A stretch of 64,000 bases of DNA, taken from contig NC_087068.1 of NCBI RefSeq assembly GCF_963678635.1, positions 48,065,224 to 48,129,223 on the forward strand. Direction: 5' to 3'. The position numbers and the translations under genes were made by a program. This DNA is from Symsagittifera roscoffensis. Taxonomy: Eukaryota > Xenacoelomorpha > Acoela > Convolutidae. Positions 59,260-64,000 of the stretch are shown piece by piece (position 1 is the stretch's first letter; each line of letters starts with the position of its first letter). The notes under the pieces are model-generated. The model made no database searches. It was not told the origin of the DNA and saw only the letters and a list, made by a program, of their open reading frames with translations.

Positions 59260-59276
59260 GTAAAAAGGAACTTTAA

Positions 59277-62032
59277 CAGGTGTAGTCGTATATCGTCTCT
59301 TGTCCGAGGTCTTATTCCAATACCAGGGAGTTCTCGTTTTGTTCGGAATTATGGCTCTGATCTATTGAGTCGTAGAGACATTTCAATTAAACTATTGTCG
59401 TTGAGTCGTAGAGACATTTCATTTAAATTATTGTCGTATAACATTTTTGTGAATGTTTTTTGTCTAAGTCTAATCTATTTTTTTGTAGAAAGCGTTGGAT
59501 AGTCAATCGACGTTTTAGGCCGTTAGACACAATGTTAATGTGTGGGGGAGAACAAAAGTGTTCTATTTGGTCCAATGATAAGCCTTGATGATCAAGATAT
59601 AAATTAATGTTAAATTCAATTGGTTTAAAAATGAAATGGAGATCCAAGGAAAGCCTTGAAGATTGATTTAGTTTAAAAAGTTTAATTTAGGCGAAAGTAA
59701 AACTTAAAATATAGGCCTTTTTAAAGTAATTTAAAGTTTTATTTGATAGAAAGATTTAGTTTTTGATTATGTTAGTGTTTTATGATTTGCTTGTTATGTT
59801 TAGGTGATGAAGCTGAGATGGAGAAATGATTTATATATTACTAACAATTTGTGTATTTAATAACAAATTTGATTTTCTTTTTCAATAAACATTCTTTTCA
59901 GATATCTTTTCAATTTAGTTTACGACAGTTTTAAGGAAACGATTAGAGATCTTTTTATCAATCGCTAATGTACAATAATAGGTTTAGCGCCTGTAATTTT
60001 CGGTGAAGAATTTTCTTCAACTATACTATGTCTGCAAATGAAAATCTAATTTCATTGCTAAAAAAGCTCTAAATATAAAAGTTTGTGTTGGCTTTTGCCG
60101 TACGATCATGAAACTTATGGGTAAGTTCCGTTGAAGTCGTATATCGTCTCTTGTCCGAGGTCTTATTCCAATACCAGGGAGTTCTCGTTTTTTTTCGGAA
60201 TGATGGCTCTGATCTATTGAGTCGTAGAGACATTTCAATTAAACTATTGTCGTTGAGTCGTAGAGACATTTCAATTAAATTATTGTCGTATAACATTTTT
60301 GTGAATGTTTTTTGTCTAAGTCTAATCTATTTTTTTGTAGAAAGCGTTGGATAGTCAATCGACGTTTTAGGTCGTTAGACACTATGTTAATGTGTGGGGG
60401 AGAACAAAAGTGTTCTATTTGGTCCAATGATAAGCCTTGATGATCAAGATATAAATTAATGTTAAATTCAATTGGTTTAAAAATGAAATGGAGATCCAAG
60501 GAAAGCCTTGAAGATTGATTTAGTTTAAAAAGTTTAATTTAGGCGAAAGTAAAACTTAAAATATAGGCCTTTTTAAAGTAATTTAAAGATTTATTTGATA
60601 GAAAGATTTAGTTTTTGATTATGTTAGTGTTTTATGATTTGCTTGTTATGTTTAGGTGATGAAGCTGAGATGGAGAAATGATTTATATATTACTAACAAT
60701 TTGTGTAATTAATAACTAATTTTTTTTTCTTTTTCAATAAACATTCTTTTCAGATATCTTTTCAATTTAGCTTACGACAGTTTTAAGGAAACGATTAGAG
60801 ATCTTTTTGTCAATCGCTATTGTACAATAATAGGTTTAGCGCCTGTAATTTTCGGTGAAGAATTTTCTTCAACTATACTATGTCTGCAAATGAAAATCTA
60901 ATTTCATTGCTAAAAAAGCTCTAAATATAAAAGTTTGTGTTGGCTTTTGCCGTACGATCATGAAACTTATGGGTAAGTTCCGTTGTAGTCGTATATCGTC
61001 TCTTGTCCGAGGTCTTATTCCAATACCAGGGAGTTCTCGTTTTGTTCGGAATGATGGCTCTGATCTATTGAGTCGTAGAGACATTTCAATTAAACTATTG
61101 TCGTTGAGTTGTAGAGACATTTCAATTAAATTATTGTCGTATAACATTTTTGTGAATGTTTTTTGTCTAAGTCTAATCTATTTTTTTGTAGAAAGCGTTG
61201 GATAGTCGATCGACGTTTTAGGTCGTTAGACACTATGTTAATGTGTGGGGGAGAACAAAAGTGTTCTATTTGGTCCAATGATAAGCCTTGATGATCAAGA
61301 TATAAATTAATGTTAAATTCAATTGGTTTAAAAATGAAATGGAGATCCACGGAAAGCCTTGAAGATTGATTTAGTTTAAAAAGTTTAATTTAGGCGAAAG
61401 TAAAACTTAAAATATAGGCCTTTTTAAAGTAATTTAAAGTTTTATTTGATAGAAAGATTTAGTTTTTGATTATGTTAGTGTTTTATGATTTGCTTGTTAT
61501 GTTTAGGTGATGAAGCTGAGATGGAGAAATGATTTGTATAATACTAACAATTTGTGTTTTTAATAACTAATTTTTTTTATTTTCAATAAACATTCTTTTC
61601 AGATATCTTTTCAATTTAGTTTACGGCAGTTTTAAGGATTAGAGATCTTTTTATCAATCGTTATTGTACAATAATAGATTTAGAACCTGTAATTTTTTGT
61701 GAAGAATTTTCTTCAGCTGTACTATGTCTGCAAATGAAAATCTAAATTCATTGCTAATAAAACTCTAAATATAAAAGTTAGTGTTGTAGTGTTGGCTTTT
61801 GCCGTACGATCAGGAAACTTATGGGTAAGTTCCGTTGTAGTCGTATATCGTCTCTTGTCCGAGGTCTTCTTCCAATACCAGGGAGTTCTCGTATTGTTCG
61901 GAATGATGGCCCTGATCTATTGAGTCGTAGAGACATTTCAATTAAATTGTTGTCGTTGAGTCGTAGAGACATTTCAATTAAATTTTTTTCGTATAACATT
62001 TTTGTGAATATTTTTGTCTAAGTCTAATCTAC
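59277..62032 (+). repeat. 852-bp tandem array, about 3.2 copies
   Basis: agtcgtatatcgtctcttgt recurs at 59284, 60135, 60987 and 61839 (spacing 851, 852, 852). Copies are nearly identical and the fourth is cut at about 62032. Inside each copy a ~36-bp piece, ttgagtcgtagagacatttc plus following bases, is itself doubled. A 74-codon minus-strand open stretch is retained in the first three copies (59423-59647, 60275-60499, 61126-61350), but high DNA identity makes that weak evidence for coding. Confidence 0.95.
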
Positions 62033-62039
62033 TTTTTGT

Positions 62040-62490
62040 TAGTTCTAAAAGTATTCTATTGCTTAAGGTCGTATTCGAGACCAATGGTCGCACCAGATGA
62101 GTTGGGACTGATGGTCTAACTCATAGAGTAATTTCAGATAAATTAAACCGTCTGCTTGTCACGCTATCTTATTTTCTGCCGGATAGATTCGTGCAACTTC
62201 TTAGTCTAATACCGATCTTAATCTTACTCTTATATCTCTTAGTCTCAATAGATCTAGAGTATACTGGTTTGTTACGAGTTGGTCTCTTGGAAAAAGCAAC
62301 TAAGCTGTGAGTTAAATTCAGAATGCTCTGGTGCTGAAACTACAAGTAGTTTCAGCACTTACAAATCAGTGGGTTGTTAGTTAGATGGAGTATGATTGGT
62401 TAGTCTTTAATATTTTATAGGGATAAAATATCTAATTTGTAACCAATAATAATATACAGTTTGGATCAGGTTCCATATCGTTTATGGCGA
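62040..62490 (-). repeat. LTR-like dispersed repeat, copy 2
   Basis: Realigns with 40190-40640 (cacgctatct, ttcgtgcaacttcttagtct, tagatctagagtatactgg, caggttccat). It directly follows the 852-bp array. Part of the array unit (gagtcgtagagacatttcaa) resembles ctcatagagtaatttcagat here, so array and LTR-like repeat may share an origin. Confidence 0.5.
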
Positions 62491-62863
62491 AAAGATTCTA
62501 TCTCAGAGAGATGTAGAAATTTCCACGGATTGGATTGAAATCAGAACTGATACATTTAGGGCTTCTCTGATCTTTAGAACGTTTTTAACTACTTAAACAT
62601 TTTAAATAGATGATGGTGTTCAAATTGAAATCACCAAAACAAATTTTAAAAAAAGTTTACAGAAATTCATTTACTTTATCAAAAATTTTATTAAACAATT
62701 TGTTTTCATTTTGGGCTATGGATATTCTCCAAAAACAATTTCAAACGTTTTCAAATAAGTTTGATAGACAGTTTAAAAACTCGTACTTGAGAAAAATTGA
62801 AGTTGGTTTCAGTAAACTGTTTTAAGTTTTGAGGTTAAATTCTGCAAATTCATTAACATATGG

Positions 62864-63220
62864 AACCCGATTCGAGATTTTTTACCTAATTTGAAGCAAG
62901 ATTTGAGCGGTTTGAGCGGTTTGAGCGGTTTTTTTAGACAATTACGCCCAAAATCTTGCTTCAAAATGAGCGATTTGAGCGGTTTTTGAACGGTTTATCT
63001 AGAAAAACCGCTCAAAAACTGCGCAAGATTTGAACGGTTTTGAGCAGTTTATCTAAAAAAAAACGCTCAAAAACCGCGCAAAATTTGAACGGTTTTGAGC
63101 AGTTTATCTAAAAAAACCGCTCAAAAACAAAAACCGTGCAAGATTTGAACGGTTTTGAGCGGTTTATCTAAAAAAACCGCTCAAAAACCGCGCAAGATTT
63201 GAGCGGGATCTCGACCCGGG
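62864..63220. mobile_element. Fold-back element built of TTTGAGCGG repeats, copy 1
   Basis: Starts aacccgattcgagatttt and ends gatctcgacccggg, so the outer ends are inverted. The interior is a series of sub-repeats of about 54-58 bp (gcaagatttgaacggttttg, followed by agcagtttatctaaaaaaac), each containing its own inverted accgctcaaaaaccg. Very high self-complementarity; no coding capacity. Confidence 0.75.
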
Positions 63221-63425
63221 CTCTTATCTCAGGCTTAATGGACTCCTTTTGTTTTGTTTCCATAGAAATTGGCTTTTTTCCTCAAGCTGTCTGCTTTTTG
63301 ATATTTGTTTTGCTTATTGCTCTATTCTCACGTTCTAGCGATCATGACGCACGATCCCTCTCCCTTGTAGTTTTGGAACATAGAGTAAGTCTTAAGCCTT
63401 GAGACTGTTCAATCAGACTGTTCAA

Positions 63426-63837
63426 CCCGAGTCGAGATTTTTCACCTAATTTGAAGCAAGATTTGAGCGGTTTGAGCGGTTTTTTTAGACAATTACGCTC
63501 AAAATCTTGCTTCAAAATGAGCGGTTTGAGCGGTTTTTGAACGGTTTATCTTGAAAAAATCGCTCAAAAACCGCGCAAGATTTGAACGGTTTTGAGCGGT
63601 TGATCCAAAAAACCGCTCAAAAACCGCGCAAGATTTGAGCGGTTTTTGAGCGATTTGTCTAGAAAAACCGCTCAAAAACCGTTCAAATCTTGCGCGGTTT
63701 TTGAGCGTTTTTGATAAACCGTTCAAAAACCGCTTAAACCGCTCATTTTGAAGCAAGATTTTGAGCGTAATTGTCTAAAAAAACCGCTCAAACCGCTCAA
63801 ATCTTGCTTCAAATTAAGTGAAAAAACTCGACTCGGG
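63426..63837. mobile_element. Fold-back element built of TTTGAGCGG repeats, copy 2
   Basis: Terminal inverted repeats of more than 100 bp: the left cccgagtcgag, tttgaagcaagatttgagcg and so on is mirrored at the right end, ttcaaattaagtg...ctcgactcggg. The left ~105 bp are shared with copy 1 (tttgaagcaagatttgagcg, agacaattacgc). No clear target duplication: flanks are ttcaa and atacg. The 85-codon minus-strand open stretch across it is a by-product of the repeats. Confidence 0.8.
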
Positions 63838-63859
63838 ATACGACGAAGGCAAAGAACAA

Positions 63860-64000
63860 GGTCGCATCATGAGTCGAACAGGGTCGAACCATGAGTCGAA
63901 CAGGGTCGAATCATGAGTCGATCAGGGTCGAACCATGAGTCGAACAGGCTCGAATCATGAGTCGAACAGGGTCGAACCATGAGTCGAACAGGGTCGAACC
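63860..64000 (+). repeat. 22-bp minisatellite, at least 6.4 copies, running off the window
   Basis: Repeats of the form ggtcgaaccatgagtcgaacag, alternating between aacc and aatc variants. There are no spacers between repeats, so this is not a CRISPR-like array. The right end is cut by the window edge. Confidence 0.95.

Larger units (their letters stand above)
54506..59276 (+). repeat. Tandem duplication, copy B (3'-truncated)
   Basis: Second copy of the 5.2 kb unit. It stops at about 59276 within the zinc-finger gene, about 710 bp short of copy A, and passes straight into the 852-bp array. It has about 536 bp (56727-57262) plus a roughly 80-bp insertion near 57290-57370 not present in copy A, and lacks the second S segment. 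Identity is very high in 51613-52250 / 57263-57990. Confidence 0.88.

Noticed and set aside
59423-61350. Conserved 74-codon minus-strand gene in the 852-bp array
   Set aside because: Copies are nearly identical at the DNA level, so a shared open frame carries no evidence of selection.
63499-63756. 85-codon repetitive minus-strand ORF (RFERFLSGF-type repeats)
   Set aside because: By-product of the TTTGAGCGG sub-repeats in a fold-back element; no start context or conservation.
63860-64000. CRISPR array
   Set aside because: Repeats are contiguous without unique spacers and the sequence is eukaryotic; it is a minisatellite.

Overview
The window looks like AT-rich, repeat-dominated nuclear DNA of an invertebrate animal. 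Nothing bacterial is visible: no operons and no long intact genes. The evidence for an animal genome is the set of decayed mobile elements (Penelope-like RT with a GIY-YIG nuclease, Ty3/Gypsy pol relics, hAT-type MITEs with 8-bp target duplications, a Polinton/Maverick-like capsid and integrase) plus one decayed peptide-GPCR fragment. I cannot name the species. No intact protein-coding gene could be supported; nearly every recognisable coding stretch carries stops or frameshifts.

Layout. 1-9480: tandem array of a 2.1-2.4 kb unit with a G-rich block per full unit, ending in a diverged partial copy. 9481-16900: mostly unrecognised, with palindromic MITE debris, a head-to-head pair of short similar reading frames (11.8/12.2 kb) and an A-rich block. 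16939-19341: hAT-type MITE, GPCR relic (minus strand) and two fold-back structures. 19.7-23.4 kb: A/C-rich, unrecognised, with a second degraded hAT MITE. 23.5-25.4 kb: broken Penelope-like element. 25.8-33.6 kb: A/C-rich block holding a 50-bp tandem duplication, a 381-bp tandem repeat, a perfect 157-bp-arm palindrome (29027-29341), two more hAT MITEs and a plus-strand Gypsy integrase relic. 33801-34000: assembly gap of 200 N, sitting inside a dispersed repeat. 34.0-40.0 kb: T/G-rich block with a minus-strand Gypsy pol/gag relic, so the two Gypsy relics converge on the gap.

40.2-43.3 kb: LTR-like repeat, a large palindromic MITE, dispersed repeat R and a poly-G run. 44.3-48.7 kb: minus-strand remains of a Polinton/Maverick-like virus-derived transposon (capsid-like protein, DDE integrase, unassigned ORFs). 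49.3-59.3 kb: a ~5.2 kb unit in two tandem copies carrying a plus-strand zinc-finger/putative PolB N-terminal relic, with a cluster of TGACGTCA-like sites upstream in both. 59.3-62.0 kb: 852-bp tandem array running into a second LTR-like copy. 62.9-63.8 kb: two fold-back elements made of repeated TTTGAGCGG. 63.86 kb to the end: 22-bp minisatellite running off the window.

The elements do not form a working pathway. The window reads as a graveyard of nested mobile elements in which tandem amplification (2.3 kb, 381 bp, 5.2 kb, 852 bp, 22 bp units) is a recurring theme. The most unusual items are the perfect palindrome, the duplicated Polinton-like segment with conserved CRE-like sites, the strand-composition flip at the gap, and the sharing of motifs between the first array and the palindromic MITE family.
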